From the NCBI RefSeq assembly GCF_947497005.1, contig NZ_CANMFF010000023.1:1-54830 (forward strand): 54,830 nt of DNA, given 5' to 3'. How positions within the stretch are numbered: position 1 is the first letter of the stretch; every line of letters begins with the position of its first letter. Both the position numbers and the translations under genes were made by a program. Positions 17,635-26,557 of this stretch are shown one piece after another. Under the pieces are notes generated by a model. The model had not been told where the DNA came from and searched no databases. It saw only the letters and a list, made by a program, of their open reading frames with translations. The stretch comes from an uncultured Ruegeria sp. (GTDB lineage Bacteria > Pseudomonadota > Alphaproteobacteria > Rhodobacterales > Rhodobacteraceae).

Positions 17635-18783
17635 TTATCGGCTGATGTCTTCCAGAATGCGATCCATCATCGCGTCGCAGGCGGTCAGTTGGTCGATCTC
17701 AAGATATTCATCCGGCTTGTGCCCCTGGCGTTCCATCGATCCAGGGCCGCAGACGACGGTGGGGATGCCCAATTCGCTGAAGAACCCGGCCTCGGTGCCA
17801 AAGGCAACCTTGGTCGTGGCGTTGCTTTGCGCCAGTTTCTGGGCATAGGCAACGACACCTTCTGCCTCAACGACATTCAGTCCGGGATAGGCGTTGTATT
17901 GTTCGACCTCGATGCGGGCCTCGGGGCAAAGGTCCTGATACCGGGCGCCAACTCTGACTGCCGCGTCTTGAATCTGCGACAGGATGTCTTTTCCAAGATC
18001 CGAGGCAAGATGACGATACTCAAAGGTCAGTTCAGCGCGGTCCGGCACGATATTCAGCGCCTTGCCGCCTGACATCATCCCTACGTGGAACGTTGTATAA
18101 GGCACCGAATAGGCCGGATCGCTATTCCCATTTTTGGCAAAGGCGTCCTGCAGGGCGCGCAGCTCGCCCACAAAATCAGTCGCAAGATGCAATGCATTGA
18201 CGAACTTCGGGGCCAACGCGGAATGCCCGCTTTGTCCGTGGCAGACGGCACGCAGCGCGGCTTTGCCTTTATGCCCAACCGCAACCTGCATCTCGGTTGG
18301 TTCACCAACGAAACAGGCGCGGGGCTGGCCAAGCATCGGGGCGAGCCGATCCAGCATGTGCTGAATGCCGACGCAACCCACCTCTTCGTCATAAGACAGC
18401 GCCACCTTGAGGGGCTCTCGCAGTTCAACTCCGGTCGTCCGATCTGCAAGAGCCATGACGGAAGCGACGTACCCTTTCATATCCGTGGTGCCGCGGCCGT
18501 AAACACGATTACCCTCGCGCGTCAGACGAAATGGGTCCCTTGTCCAGCTTTGGCCTTCGACAGGGACAACATCTGTATGCGCCGACAGCAAAACCCCATC
18601 GCCTTCGGGTCCTTTTTCTGCGTAAAGCCCGGTTTTGTCGCCGCCGGGATCGGTAATGCGATGGACCTCAAACCCGCGCGCCTCCAGAAACTCTTCGACA
18701 TAAGCGGCAAGCTCGAGGTTCGAGTTCTTGCTGGCAGTATCGAACCCAATCAGCTTGTCGAGAATATCCAGTGTAGACGTCAT
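17635..18783 (-). CDS. M20-family deacetylase, ArgE-like
   Basis: This 382-residue protein resembles acetylornithine deacetylase and related metal-dependent amidohydrolases. Metal ligands and catalytic residues are visible: His69 and Asp71 (SAHTDVVP), Asp101 (RGTTDMKGY), Glu133-Glu134 (YDEEVG), and the late His in RQGHKPDEY. The dimerisation domain lies between about 170 and 285 (GQSGHSALAP). It is the last gene of the minus-strand group after the LysR gene, 141 bp away. In this catabolic setting it may release a free amino group from an N-acylated amine or amino acid rather than act in arginine synthesis. Confidence 0.87.
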   Translation of the reverse strand: MTSTLDILDKLIGFDTASKNSNLELAAYVEEFLEARGFEVHRITDPGGDKTGLYAEKGPEGDGVLLSAHTDVVPVEGQSWTRDPFRLTREGNRVYGRGTTDMKGYVASVMALADRTTGVELREPLKVALSYDEEVGCVGIQHMLDRLAPMLGQPRACFVGEPTEMQVAVGHKGKAALRAVCHGQSGHSALAPKFVNALHLATDFVGELRALQDAFAKNGNSDPAYSVPYTTFHVGMMSGGKALNIVPDRAELTFEYRHLASDLGKDILSQIQDAAVRVGARYQDLCPEARIEVEQYNAYPGLNVVEAEGVVAYAQKLAQSNATTKVAFGTEAGFFSELGIPTVVCGPGSMERQGHKPDEYLEIDQLTACDAMMDRILEDISR

Positions 18784-18924
18784 GCGAGTTGTACCTGTTT
18801 TTCGGATTGTCGACCGGTTTGATCTCCGCTGCGCGGGGGGTTTTAGCCAAGCCTATACGACAGGCGGAATACTTAAATCTGGGAATGACGAAGCAGAGGT
18901 TAGGAGATTTCTAAGAACCTGCGA

Positions 18925-19869
18925 TCACTCTTCGTCCGAGGCGCACAAACCCGGAAGCGTTCCCGATTTCACAGCCCGCGCACAATGTTCGACAAACGCT
19001 TTTAACGTGTTTGTTTCATTTTCGGCCCGTGCCCGCAGCAGGCCAAGGCGCATTGGGCGCACCTCTCCGGCCAAAGGCACAAAGATCAGTTTCTTCCCGT
19101 CCGGCGACAAAGTGTTCAGAGGGCGAATATTCGCAATGGAAAACCCGAAACCATTGGCAACTAACGAGCGCATCACCGACATGTCTGCGGTCCGTTCGGC
19201 AATATTTGGCTTGATATTTACCTTGCGGAAAAACGATAAAAAATATTCTCCGCTAAAGGGTAAATCCAGCAGAACCATGGGGCTGTCCTGCAAGTCTGGA
19301 ATCGTCAGCTCGGCGCGGTTCGCCAATGGGTGATCTTCCCCCAGAACCGCATAAGGCGGGAGTTGGTGAAGCGGCTGGAATTCAAGATCGGCGGGAATGT
19401 CCAGATCGTATGTCAGCGCGATGTCCAGTTCGGCCCGGCGCAACTGGCTGAAGATTTCGGCCTGATTCAGTTCACGCTGTTCGATGCGAACATCCGCGTA
19501 GCAATGTTCGAAATCGCGCCGTAACCCTGGCAAGACGATCTGAGCGAATGTTACCAGACATCCAACGGAAAGAATGCCCTGAACCTTGCCGGTGATTTCC
19601 CCGGCAAGTGTGGCCAGCAATTCGGCTTCACGCAGAACAAACTCGGTGCGTTCCATGAACTTGTGCCCGGCCTTGGTCAACGACAGGCCGCGCGCGTGTT
19701 CGCGCACGAACAGAGTAACGCCGAATTCGACCTCAAGCTGGGTAATCGCCGCCGAAATCGACGGCGACGACACGTTCAGTTTGTCGCTGGCAGCGGCGAT
19801 GCTGCCCGCCTTTCCGACCGCAACAAAATACTCAAGCTGCCGCAGCGTGTATCTGAAAGGCAATGGCAC
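18925..19869 (-). CDS. LysR-family transcriptional regulator
   Basis: This 314-residue protein has an N-terminal winged helix-turn-helix (LRQLEYFVAVGKAGSIAAAS, with SSPSISAAITQLEVEFGVTL) and a type 2 periplasmic-binding effector domain. It appears to start at GTG 19869 with GGAGA just upstream. It lies 19 bp after the aldehyde dehydrogenase gene on the same strand, so unlike the usual divergent arrangement it is probably co-transcribed with the operon. The effector is unknown. Confidence 0.87.
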   Translation of the reverse strand: MPLPFRYTLRQLEYFVAVGKAGSIAAASDKLNVSSPSISAAITQLEVEFGVTLFVREHARGLSLTKAGHKFMERTEFVLREAELLATLAGEITGKVQGILSVGCLVTFAQIVLPGLRRDFEHCYADVRIEQRELNQAEIFSQLRRAELDIALTYDLDIPADLEFQPLHQLPPYAVLGEDHPLANRAELTIPDLQDSPMVLLDLPFSGEYFLSFFRKVNIKPNIAERTADMSVMRSLVANGFGFSIANIRPLNTLSPDGKKLIFVPLAGEVRPMRLGLLRARAENETNTLKAFVEHCARAVKSGTLPGLCASDEE

Positions 19870-19888
19870 ATCTCCGCTTGGCCGCGGA

Positions 19889-21385
19889 TCAAACCTTGTA
19901 CTTGATCCACGTGGTCTTCAAAGCAGTATACTTTTCAAGCGAGTGCAATGACAAATCGCGCCCAAAGCCTGACTGTTTCATGCCACCAAACGGGGTCATG
20001 GCGGACAGGGCGTCCACCGTGTTGACCGAGACGGTCCCCGCCATCAGTTTGTCGGACACCCGGCATGCGCGGGACAGGTTGTCGGTCCAGACCGACGCGG
20101 CCAACCCGTAGATCGAGTCGTTGGCCATGGTGACAGCCTGATCTTCGGTGTCGAAGGGAATGACCGACAGGACAGGGCCGAAAATCTCATCCCGCGCCAG
20201 CGGGTTGTCATGAGACACGTCATCAAAGATGGTCGGCTGAACAAAGCATCCTTTTCCTTCCACGGTGACGCGGTCGCCGCCGGTCACCAGATTGGCCGTC
20301 TTTTTGCCGTCCTCGACAAAGCGCATGATGCCTTGCGTCTGCTTTTCATCGACAATAGCGCCCATTTTGGATGCCGGATCCAGCGGATCGCCGGGTTGCA
20401 TCGCCTGCGCGCGGGCAATCAGCTTTTCAACGAACGCGTCCTTGATCGACCGTTCCACATAAAGCCGCGAATTGGCCGAACATACCTCGCCCTGATTGAA
20501 GAAGATGCCGAAAGCCGCCATGTCGGCGGCAGCATCCAGATCCTCGCAATCGGCGAAAACCAGATTGGGGCTTTTGCCGCCTGTTTCCGGCCAGACCTGT
20601 TTCAGGTTCGACTGACCCGAATACTGCATAAACATCTTACCGATTGCAGTCGAACCAGTGAAAGCCAGGCAGTCCACATCCATGTGCAGGCCAAGCGCTT
20701 TACCTGCGGTAACACCAAAGCCTGGAACGACGTTGAAAACGCCGTCTGGAACACCGGATTCAGCCGCCAGTTCTGCGAGCCGAAGCGCCGACAACGGCGA
20801 TTGTTCTGCCGGTTTTAGCACAACCGAGTTTCCGGCGGCCAGCGCAGCGGCGGCTTTCCATGTCGCCATATCCAGCGGGAAGTTCCACGGCGTTACCGCA
20901 CCGACAACACCCAAAGGTACACGTTTGACCAGTGCAAGATCGCCGGGGCCGGTCGGGGCCACCTCATCAAACACCTTGTCGATGGATTCTGCATACCATT
21001 GGAAGAAATGCGCAGAGCCCGGCGCATCGACGGTGACCGCATCCGTTACCAATTTGCCCATATCAAGGCTGTCCAGCAGCGCCATCTCTGTCAGGTTTTC
21101 GCGGATCAGATCAGCCAGTTTCAGCATCACCGCCTTGCGGTCGCCCGGTGCCATACGCGACCAGCGGCCATCCTCGAAGGCGGCACGGCCTGCGGCTACG
21201 GCGCGGTTGACGTCTTCTTCGTCGCATTCGGCGACCGGGGTCAGAATTTCGCCTGTAGCGGGGTTGATACTGTCAAAGGTCTTGCCCGATGCGGCATCGG
21301 TGAATTTACCGTCGATAAAGGCCTGACCCGGGAATGACAGACCGGCGGCGCGGCTTTTCCAATTCTCGTGGGTATTGTCCAACAT
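19889..21385 (-). CDS. NAD(P)-dependent aldehyde dehydrogenase (PuuC/betaine-aldehyde type)
   Basis: This 498-residue enzyme of the ALDH superfamily has Asn168 in TPWNFP, the nucleotide-binding FTGSTAIGK, general base Glu267 (WPETGGKSPN) and nucleophile Cys302 (NQGEVCSANSR), all in canonical places. The sequence style matches gamma-glutamyl-gamma-aminobutyraldehyde or amino-aldehyde dehydrogenases. It would oxidise the aldehyde formed by transamination or amine oxidation to an acid, consistent with the nearby aminotransferase and PuuB-like oxidase. It sits in a tight minus-strand operon, 15 bp from the DUF1028 gene. Confidence 0.92.
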   Translation of the reverse strand: MLDNTHENWKSRAAGLSFPGQAFIDGKFTDAASGKTFDSINPATGEILTPVAECDEEDVNRAVAAGRAAFEDGRWSRMAPGDRKAVMLKLADLIRENLTEMALLDSLDMGKLVTDAVTVDAPGSAHFFQWYAESIDKVFDEVAPTGPGDLALVKRVPLGVVGAVTPWNFPLDMATWKAAAALAAGNSVVLKPAEQSPLSALRLAELAAESGVPDGVFNVVPGFGVTAGKALGLHMDVDCLAFTGSTAIGKMFMQYSGQSNLKQVWPETGGKSPNLVFADCEDLDAAADMAAFGIFFNQGEVCSANSRLYVERSIKDAFVEKLIARAQAMQPGDPLDPASKMGAIVDEKQTQGIMRFVEDGKKTANLVTGGDRVTVEGKGCFVQPTIFDDVSHDNPLARDEIFGPVLSVIPFDTEDQAVTMANDSIYGLAASVWTDNLSRACRVSDKLMAGTVSVNTVDALSAMTPFGGMKQSGFGRDLSLHSLEKYTALKTTWIKYKV

Positions 21386-21400
21386 TGTGTATCTCCCTGA

Positions 21401-22075
21401 TTATTCGTCGCCGGGGACGCTGTAGGATGGCGCTTCGCGTGGATCGAGTGCGCGCTGGGTATAGGCGTCAAGTTGCGGTTTGTAGACGTCCCAGGCGGTC
21501 GCGATGGCCTCGATCGGGCAATCCTCGGTCCAGTCGCAGCGCAGATCGGCCACGGGCCAGCTGACCTTGTCGACGATCTTCATGCCTGCCGAATGCACGG
21601 GACCTGCTTCGCCACCGGCGGCCAAACCGGCTCGCATCGCGGCAATCAGGCGGTCTCCGATATGGCCAGAGGATGACAGGAAACCGTCAACGATGGCTTG
21701 CGGAACACCGTCGTTGTCCAGAAGATTCCCGCCCGAGGCGACATTTTCGGCCTGTGCCTGTGTCCAGATGCCAAGACTGTTGGGGCCGGAATGGATCGCT
21801 GTGCGTCCTTCGGCGTCCACAGCCAGAACCTGACGGTACTCGATGAACATTGCCTGGGCTTTCATGGCGTCAATCGCCTGAGGCGCGGTCTTACCCTGCT
21901 CCATATAGTCCAATGTCAAAGGGCCAAGGCTGGGATCTGTGACATTCTGCGAAGCAACAGCGCCAACGCCGGCACGGGCAAAGGAACAGCGCGCGGCAAC
22001 TGCAGGTGAAGATGAAGAAATCGCCAGACCGAACATTCCAGTATCGGCGCAGCGGGCGACCAATGAAAAAGTCAT
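21401..22075 (-). CDS. DUF1028 family protein
   Basis: This 224-residue protein matches the DUF1028 family, recognised by its opening MTFSLVARCADTGMFGLAIS, which is followed by a serine-rich stretch and the later VASQNVTDPSLGP. The family is thought to have an Ntn-hydrolase-like fold and often sits in amine or nucleobase degradation operons, but no activity is established. A strong ribosome site (AAGGAGG) precedes it. Location between RidA and an aldehyde dehydrogenase suggests an accessory hydrolase for a reactive amide or imine; this is inference. Confidence 0.8.
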   Translation of the reverse strand: MTFSLVARCADTGMFGLAISSSSPAVAARCSFARAGVGAVASQNVTDPSLGPLTLDYMEQGKTAPQAIDAMKAQAMFIEYRQVLAVDAEGRTAIHSGPNSLGIWTQAQAENVASGGNLLDNDGVPQAIVDGFLSSSGHIGDRLIAAMRAGLAAGGEAGPVHSAGMKIVDKVSWPVADLRCDWTEDCPIEAIATAWDVYKPQLDAYTQRALDPREAPSYSVPGDE

Positions 22076-22099
22076 ACAGACCTCCTTAACGACAAAGAT

Positions 22100-22136
22100 C
22101 GGGCTGCGCGGGGTGAGAGCGTGTCTGCGCAGCCCG
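22100..22136 (-). other. Intercistronic hairpin between RidA and DUF1028 genes
   Basis: CGGGCTGCGC (22100-22109) and GCGCAGCCCG (22127-22136) form a perfect 10-bp stem with a 17-nt loop in the 84-bp gap between the RidA stop and the DUF1028 ribosome site. There is no T tract, so it is more likely an mRNA-processing or stability element, or a partial attenuator, than a terminator. Confidence 0.6.
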
Positions 22137-22159
22137 GTATCCTCAATTGATCGGCAAGA

Positions 22160-22576
22160 TCAGTCGGGAATGACAGCGGTGCCGTCGATCTCGACCAGCC
22201 ATTCGGGTCGGGCAAGCGCCTGTACCACCAACCCGGTCGAAACGGGGTGAACCCCTTTGATATATTCGCCCATGGTCCGATAAACGGCCTCGCGATGGCG
22301 GACATCGGTGATGTAGACAACCACCTTCACCAGATGCTCCATCGAGCCACCGGCTTCTTCGATCAACTGCTTGATGTTCTGCATCACCTTGTGCGTCTGT
22401 TCGACCGGATCGTGGCTGTCGATATTGACCGCGTCATTCAGGTTCTGCGGACATTGGCCACGCAGATAAACCGTTTTCCCACCCTGCGTAACAACGGCCT
22501 GACACAGGTCGTTGTCGAGGCTCTGCTCTGGATAAGTCTCTTTGGTATTGAATTTGCGAATGCGTGTATGCGCCAT
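22160..22576 (-). CDS. RidA-family imine/enamine deaminase
   Basis: This 138-residue protein of the RidA/YjgF/UK114 family contains the conserved stretch LRGQCPQNL and the C-terminal segment PVSTGLVVQALARPEWLVEID, including the arginine that binds the substrate carboxylate in active RidA proteins. RidA enzymes hydrolyse reactive enamine/imine intermediates released by PLP enzymes and flavin amine oxidases, fitting an operon with an oxidoreductase and a nearby aminotransferase. It follows the flavoprotein gene by 18 bp. Confidence 0.88.
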   Translation of the reverse strand: MAHTRIRKFNTKETYPEQSLDNDLCQAVVTQGGKTVYLRGQCPQNLNDAVNIDSHDPVEQTHKVMQNIKQLIEEAGGSMEHLVKVVVYITDVRHREAVYRTMGEYIKGVHPVSTGLVVQALARPEWLVEIDGTAVIPD

Positions 22577-22594
22577 CTCGGTATCCTGACTTAG

Positions 22595-23875
22595 TTATTC
22601 TGCTGCGGTCGGCGCGACAATTGCCGCTTCGCCATCGTATTCGGCATAGGCACGCTGAATCGCAATCTGATCGGCGATGTATTTTGCGTCGTGCCAAACG
22701 CCCCAAAGAAAGGTCGAGCCGCGGCGGGACTGCCAGGGAAGACCCAGGAAATACACGTCCGGTTCAACCGAAACGCCGCGCTGGTGGATCGGTGCGCCCC
22801 TGTCGTCAAACGCGTTTGCCTTGATCCAACTGAAATCCTGCCGGAAACCCGTTGCCCAGATAATCGTGGTGATGCCTTCCTGTGCGAAATCTACCGATGC
22901 AAGAGGGTTGGTCAGGCAACCCGGATCGGCAAAGGCTTCGCGGGCCTCCAGCTCTTCCGGTAATTCAATACCCGTGCGTTCCACGTAGGCGTCTGCCAGA
23001 TCCAGCATTTCGTTATAGTTGGCATCGCCTGCGGCCACGTTGCGCTGCAAATCATCTGCGAAGCTCAGCACACCGTTTTCAAAGCTTGCGGTCATGCCGA
23101 CCAGAGTGACGCCTTCGTTGCCCAAGCGACGGAAATCCATCGTGCGCCCGCCATATGCGCCGCTTACAGAGATGGTTACATGTTCGGTGCCCGGCTTCAT
23201 CGCGGCCACGTCCCACAGACCCAACACACCAAGCCACCAGACAAAGTCACGCCCACGGTAGCGGCGCGGGGGCCGGTCATGCGGACCAACCGACAAGAAG
23301 ACCTTGCGACCTGCGCGGTTCAGCTCATCCGCAATCTGCGCCCCGGACGACCCGGCTCCGACAACCATCACGGCACCATCGGCCAGTTGGTCGGGGTTTC
23401 TGTAATAGAAAGAGTGAATTTGTTCGATGCCAGCCGTTTCCGGCACGATTGGCGGAATGACCGGATACTGAAAGGCACCAGTTGCGGCAACTATACGCCT
23501 GGCATGGATTTCACCGGCGGAGGTTTCAACACGGAAACCCCCTGCGCCGGGCAAACGCTCGGCCTTCAGCGCTTCGACACCTTCGCGGATGGGTGCTTTG
23601 ACCATTTCTGCGTACTCGACCAGATATTCGGCGACACGATCCTTGGACACGAACGCATCCGGGTCATCCCCGTTGAACAGAAGGCCGGGAAAACGGTCAT
23701 GCCATGCCGGGCCATTGGCGACCAACGCATCCCAACGACCAGTGCGCCACGCTTCTGCCGTCCGATTCTTTTCCAGAATGATGTGCGGCACGTTATTGTT
23801 GCCAAGATGCTCGCTTAGCGCGATACCTGCCTGTCCGCCGCCAACAACCAGCGTATCCGTTTTCTCAATGGACAT
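22595..23875 (-). CDS. Flavin-containing monooxygenase-like NAD(P)/FAD protein
   Basis: This 426-residue two-dinucleotide-fold flavoprotein has FAD motif GGGQAG at residues 12-17 and a second Rossmann motif GAGSSG at 173-178 for NAD(P)H. Residues such as ATGAFQYPVIP resemble flavin N- or S-monooxygenases. The ATG at 23875 is preferred over an upstream start at 23992: it has a ribosome site (AGGGA) and begins directly at the FAD fold, whereas the extra 39 residues look non-coding. It heads the minus-strand operon running to 17635. A role in oxidising an amine is plausible but not shown. Confidence 0.82.
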   Translation of the reverse strand: MSIEKTDTLVVGGGQAGIALSEHLGNNNVPHIILEKNRTAEAWRTGRWDALVANGPAWHDRFPGLLFNGDDPDAFVSKDRVAEYLVEYAEMVKAPIREGVEALKAERLPGAGGFRVETSAGEIHARRIVAATGAFQYPVIPPIVPETAGIEQIHSFYYRNPDQLADGAVMVVGAGSSGAQIADELNRAGRKVFLSVGPHDRPPRRYRGRDFVWWLGVLGLWDVAAMKPGTEHVTISVSGAYGGRTMDFRRLGNEGVTLVGMTASFENGVLSFADDLQRNVAAGDANYNEMLDLADAYVERTGIELPEELEAREAFADPGCLTNPLASVDFAQEGITTIIWATGFRQDFSWIKANAFDDRGAPIHQRGVSVEPDVYFLGLPWQSRRGSTFLWGVWHDAKYIADQIAIQRAYAEYDGEAAIVAPTAAE

Positions 23876-24175
23876 GTGTCGGTTCCCTATCACTGTATCT
23901 CTAATTGACCCGAAGAGGTCAGTATTTTCGGGCTCATTGCGCTGGACTGAGAGTCGCATGGCCGTGATGGGCCGACTGCCTTGTACTTTCAAAACACAAC
24001 ATCAGATCGCAACCGATACATCAGCCAATGCCGGGTAAAGGCCGCTTTGGTTCGCCACTTTCCTAGTCACTCCAGCACGTTTTCCACGTTTCCGTGACAA
24101 GGTTTCACAAGTCGGGAACAGGCGAAATTACTGTCTAACTTATTCTTAATTAGGCTTTGGCTAACCCACCGGGCG
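23876..24175. other. Intergenic region between convergent-unlinked minus-strand genes
   Basis: This 300-bp stretch lies upstream of the flavoprotein operon and downstream of the LuxR-type gene, both on the minus strand. It should carry the promoter of the operon running to 17635. I see AT-rich sequence (TAACTTATTCTTAATTAGG, about 24136-24155) but no convincing hexamers, coding sequence or repeat. Confidence 0.4.
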
Positions 24176-24988
24176 TTATGCTTGTTTCCCCGCCGGTTGC
24201 CCGCTTTCCGAAAGATATGGCGCGATCAAGTAATACAGTTCGCCCTGGGAAGAGATTTGGCACTTCCGATAAAGCTGCTTGCGCAGAACCTTGACGGTCT
24301 GGGGGCTGATACCCAATGTCAGGCCAATAGAAATCGACGAATGGCCCTGCAGGATCAACAATGCTACCTGCGCCTGTCTCGGGCTGAGGCTGATATCTTG
24401 CTCGGCGGACAGGCGCTGACGTAGTTGCTCGACAACATCTTCCGGCTGTTCCTCATGTGAAGGCTTTAGATCAGGCCAGTTCATCCTTACCAGCGCGCTG
24501 ACGACCGGGGCGACGTTTCTGGCCGCGTTGAAATCCTTTAGTGAAAAGCGCGATGCGGTGGTCGCGTCCCTGCCGATACAGACAGTGATCGAAGTGACAG
24601 GGGTGAGGCTGGCGAAAAAGGCAAGCTCATCCGTCAGTGTTGTGTTTGTGTAGTAGGATTTGAAATACTCATTACGCTGAAACTGATCCGGTGCGATATC
24701 CGCCAATCTATAAAGACCGTCCGCCGCGCGGCTTTGATACAGGCCATAAAACGGATCCAGCAGATAAGCGCCTTTGACATAGTGGCTGTCGATCCGCTCG
24801 AAGACGCGGATGTCTCGGGCATGTGTCATCAGAACCTGGGGGCTGCTGCGCTGAAAAAAGGCGATGATTGCGAAATTGTCGAATGAACATGTCGCATCCA
24901 GCCAAGTGTGAAGCGCGCCACCGAAACGTTCTGATCCAATTGCCATAATTGCGGCTGACAGGGCATTTGGTGCTGAAACAGACGACAT
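24176..24988 (-). CDS. LuxR-type helix-turn-helix regulator (solo)
   Basis: This 270-residue regulator has a C-terminal LuxR/FixJ-type DNA-binding domain at about residues 200-260 (LSPRQAQVALLILQGHSSIS, then LGISPQTVKVLRKQLYRKCQ). The N-terminal 180 residues lack a recognisable acyl-homoserine lactone pocket and no luxI gene is nearby, so it is best viewed as a LuxR solo that senses a metabolite. It is divergent from the aminotransferase gene at 25143, and ATACCCC/GGGGTAT repeats sit immediately upstream of its start. Confidence 0.82.
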   Translation of the reverse strand: MSSVSAPNALSAAIMAIGSERFGGALHTWLDATCSFDNFAIIAFFQRSSPQVLMTHARDIRVFERIDSHYVKGAYLLDPFYGLYQSRAADGLYRLADIAPDQFQRNEYFKSYYTNTTLTDELAFFASLTPVTSITVCIGRDATTASRFSLKDFNAARNVAPVVSALVRMNWPDLKPSHEEQPEDVVEQLRQRLSAEQDISLSPRQAQVALLILQGHSSISIGLTLGISPQTVKVLRKQLYRKCQISSQGELYYLIAPYLSESGQPAGKQA

Positions 24989-24994
24989 CTGCTA

Positions 24995-25019
24995 ATACCC
25001 CTCTGGGGGTATATACCCC
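24995..25019. promoter_or_regulatory. ATACCCC repeats, probable LuxR-type operator
   Basis: ATACCCC (24995-25001), GGGGTAT (25006-25012) and a second ATACCCC (25013-25019) make an inverted repeat with a 4-bp spacer plus an extra direct half-site. They begin 7 bp upstream of the LuxR-type start codon, in the 154-bp divergent gap. The position suggests autoregulation and control of the aminotransferase/TMADH genes. A comparable CCCCT-N3-AGGGG element lies by the other LuxR-type gene at 40953. Confidence 0.55.
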
Positions 25020-25142
25020 TTAAATCGGCCAAAGTAACCTTATTCTCTAAAATGGGTGGTATGCAATAGCCAGCACGATCACGGTTCCGACCGGGCCTTG
25101 CCGGATCAGCTTCATTGCATCGGGAATACGAAGGAATTGATC

Positions 25143-26495
25143 ATGGCCAAAGATACACTCGACATTCTGGCGCAGGACGAGCACCTGATTCAGTCCTTTG
25201 CCGATCTGAACGCACTGAAACAGCAAGGTGCGCGCACCGTGATTTCGCGCGCAAAGGGCGCATATGTTTACGATAGCGACGGGGCCGAGCTTATCGACGG
25301 AATCGGAGGCCTGTGGTGCGTCAACATCGGCCACGGCAATGAAGAGATGATCGCCGCAATCTCGGATCAGCTGAAAACGCTGGATTACTATTCGACCTTC
25401 TACAACTTTACTCATCCGGCGGCGGCGACGTTGGCCGAGAAGATCGCGCAGCTTGCGCCGGGTCATCTGAATGCCGTGTATTTCGGCAATTCCGGTTCGG
25501 TCGCCAATGACAGCGCCATTCGGATGCTGCACCATTACAATATCCGTAAGGGCAAACCGGAGAAGAAAATGGTCCTGTCGCGGCACGGGGCCTATCACGG
25601 TTCGACCCATCTGGCGATGGCGATGACCACGCCGGGTTATTCCGAAGGCTGGCACGCGGCCAATGAACTGGTGCATCACCTGCGCACGCCCCATTACTGG
25701 CGCGAAGGCGGCGAAATGACCGAGGCCGAGTTCCTCGACGCCCTGATCGACGATCTGACTAAAAGCATTGAGCGGATCGGCGCAGAAAACATCTGTGCCT
25801 TCATTGCCGAGCCAATTCAGGGCGCAGGCGGGGTTGTGACCGCGCCCGCAGGCTATCACAGGCGCGCGTTAGAGGTCTGCAAGGCCAACGAAATCAAATA
25901 TGTCGCAGATGAGGTTGTCACCGCCTTTGGACGCCTCGGACATTTCTTTGCGTCTGAAGACGTATTTGACATGGTACCCGACATCATCACTACTGCGAAA
26001 GGCCTGACCTCGGGCTATCAGCCGCTATCGGCTACCATCGTTTCGGACGATATTCACGAGGTGATCTCGGGGCCGGACGGAATGTTCCTGCATGGCATGA
26101 CCTATTCCGGCCACCCTGCAGCAGCGGCGGCAGGTCTGACCAATATTGCGATCATGGAGCGTGAGGGCATCCCCGAACGCGTACGGACAACTGGAAAGCA
26201 GTTCGAATACAATTTGCGCGGTCTGAGCGATATCGAGCTGGTCGGCGAAGTGCGCGGCAGCCATTTCATGATGGGCATCGAATTCGTCAAAGACCGCGAA
26301 ACAAGGGAAAGCTATCCGGATGATGCGCAGGTCGGGCTCAAAGTCGCCCGGGCCTGCCAGAAACGCGGCCTGATTGCTCGCCCGCTCGGCAACGTCCTGA
26401 TCCTGTCTCCGACGCTGATCATGGACGAGCCCATGATTGACCGGATCGAAGCCATCCTGCGCGACACCATCACCGAAGTCGCCGCCGGTCTGTAA
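25143..26495 (+). CDS. Class III aminotransferase (omega-amine:pyruvate type)
   Basis: This intact 450-residue PLP enzyme has its Schiff-base lysine at Lys286 (TTAKGLTSGYQPLSA) and Asp256 in VADEVVTAFGRLG, which pairs with the pyridine nitrogen. The phosphate-binding region reads FGNSGSVANDSAIR, where most relatives have SGSEAND. The start at ATG 25143 (AAGGAA upstream) is chosen because it opens the typical N-terminus. Enzymes of this type move amino groups from putrescine, beta-alanine, taurine or similar amines to pyruvate. It is the intact counterpart of the pseudogene at 11451, but belongs to a different subgroup. Confidence 0.88.
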   Translation: MAKDTLDILAQDEHLIQSFADLNALKQQGARTVISRAKGAYVYDSDGAELIDGIGGLWCVNIGHGNEEMIAAISDQLKTLDYYSTFYNFTHPAAATLAEKIAQLAPGHLNAVYFGNSGSVANDSAIRMLHHYNIRKGKPEKKMVLSRHGAYHGSTHLAMAMTTPGYSEGWHAANELVHHLRTPHYWREGGEMTEAEFLDALIDDLTKSIERIGAENICAFIAEPIQGAGGVVTAPAGYHRRALEVCKANEIKYVADEVVTAFGRLGHFFASEDVFDMVPDIITTAKGLTSGYQPLSATIVSDDIHEVISGPDGMFLHGMTYSGHPAAAAAGLTNIAIMEREGIPERVRTTGKQFEYNLRGLSDIELVGEVRGSHFMMGIEFVKDRETRESYPDDAQVGLKVARACQKRGLIARPLGNVLILSPTLIMDEPMIDRIEAILRDTITEVAAGL

Positions 26496-26504
26496 CCCTA
26501 TAAC

Positions 26505-26522
26505 GCGGGGTCATATCCCCGC
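26505..26522 (+). other. Intercistronic hairpin
   Basis: GCGGGG-tcatat-CCCCGC forms a 6-bp stem in the 62-bp gap between the aminotransferase and the TMADH-like gene. No T tract follows, so it could be an RNA stability element rather than a terminator. Confidence 0.4.
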
Positions 26523-26557
26523 CTTGCCAAATACTCGCCAGCCATAAGGAGCCAGCC

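Noticed and set aside
18085..18822. Long plus-strand open frame opposite the ArgE-like gene
   Set aside because: It has no family likeness, while the minus-strand frame has complete M20 motifs; it is an antisense artefact of high GC content.
20210..21337. Plus-strand frames opposite the aldehyde dehydrogenase
   Set aside because: Shadow frames of a well-conserved ALDH gene.
24176..24988. Quorum-sensing LuxR with acyl-homoserine lactone receptor
   Set aside because: The N-terminal half lacks the recognisable autoinducer-binding residues and no luxI-type gene is present.
25047..25859. 270-codon minus-strand open frame opposite the aminotransferase
   Set aside because: It overlaps fully with a gene showing all class III aminotransferase motifs and resembles nothing.
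26505..26522. Hairpin as terminator between aminotransferase and TMADH-like gene
   Set aside because: No T tract follows and the next gene starts 36 bp later in the same direction.
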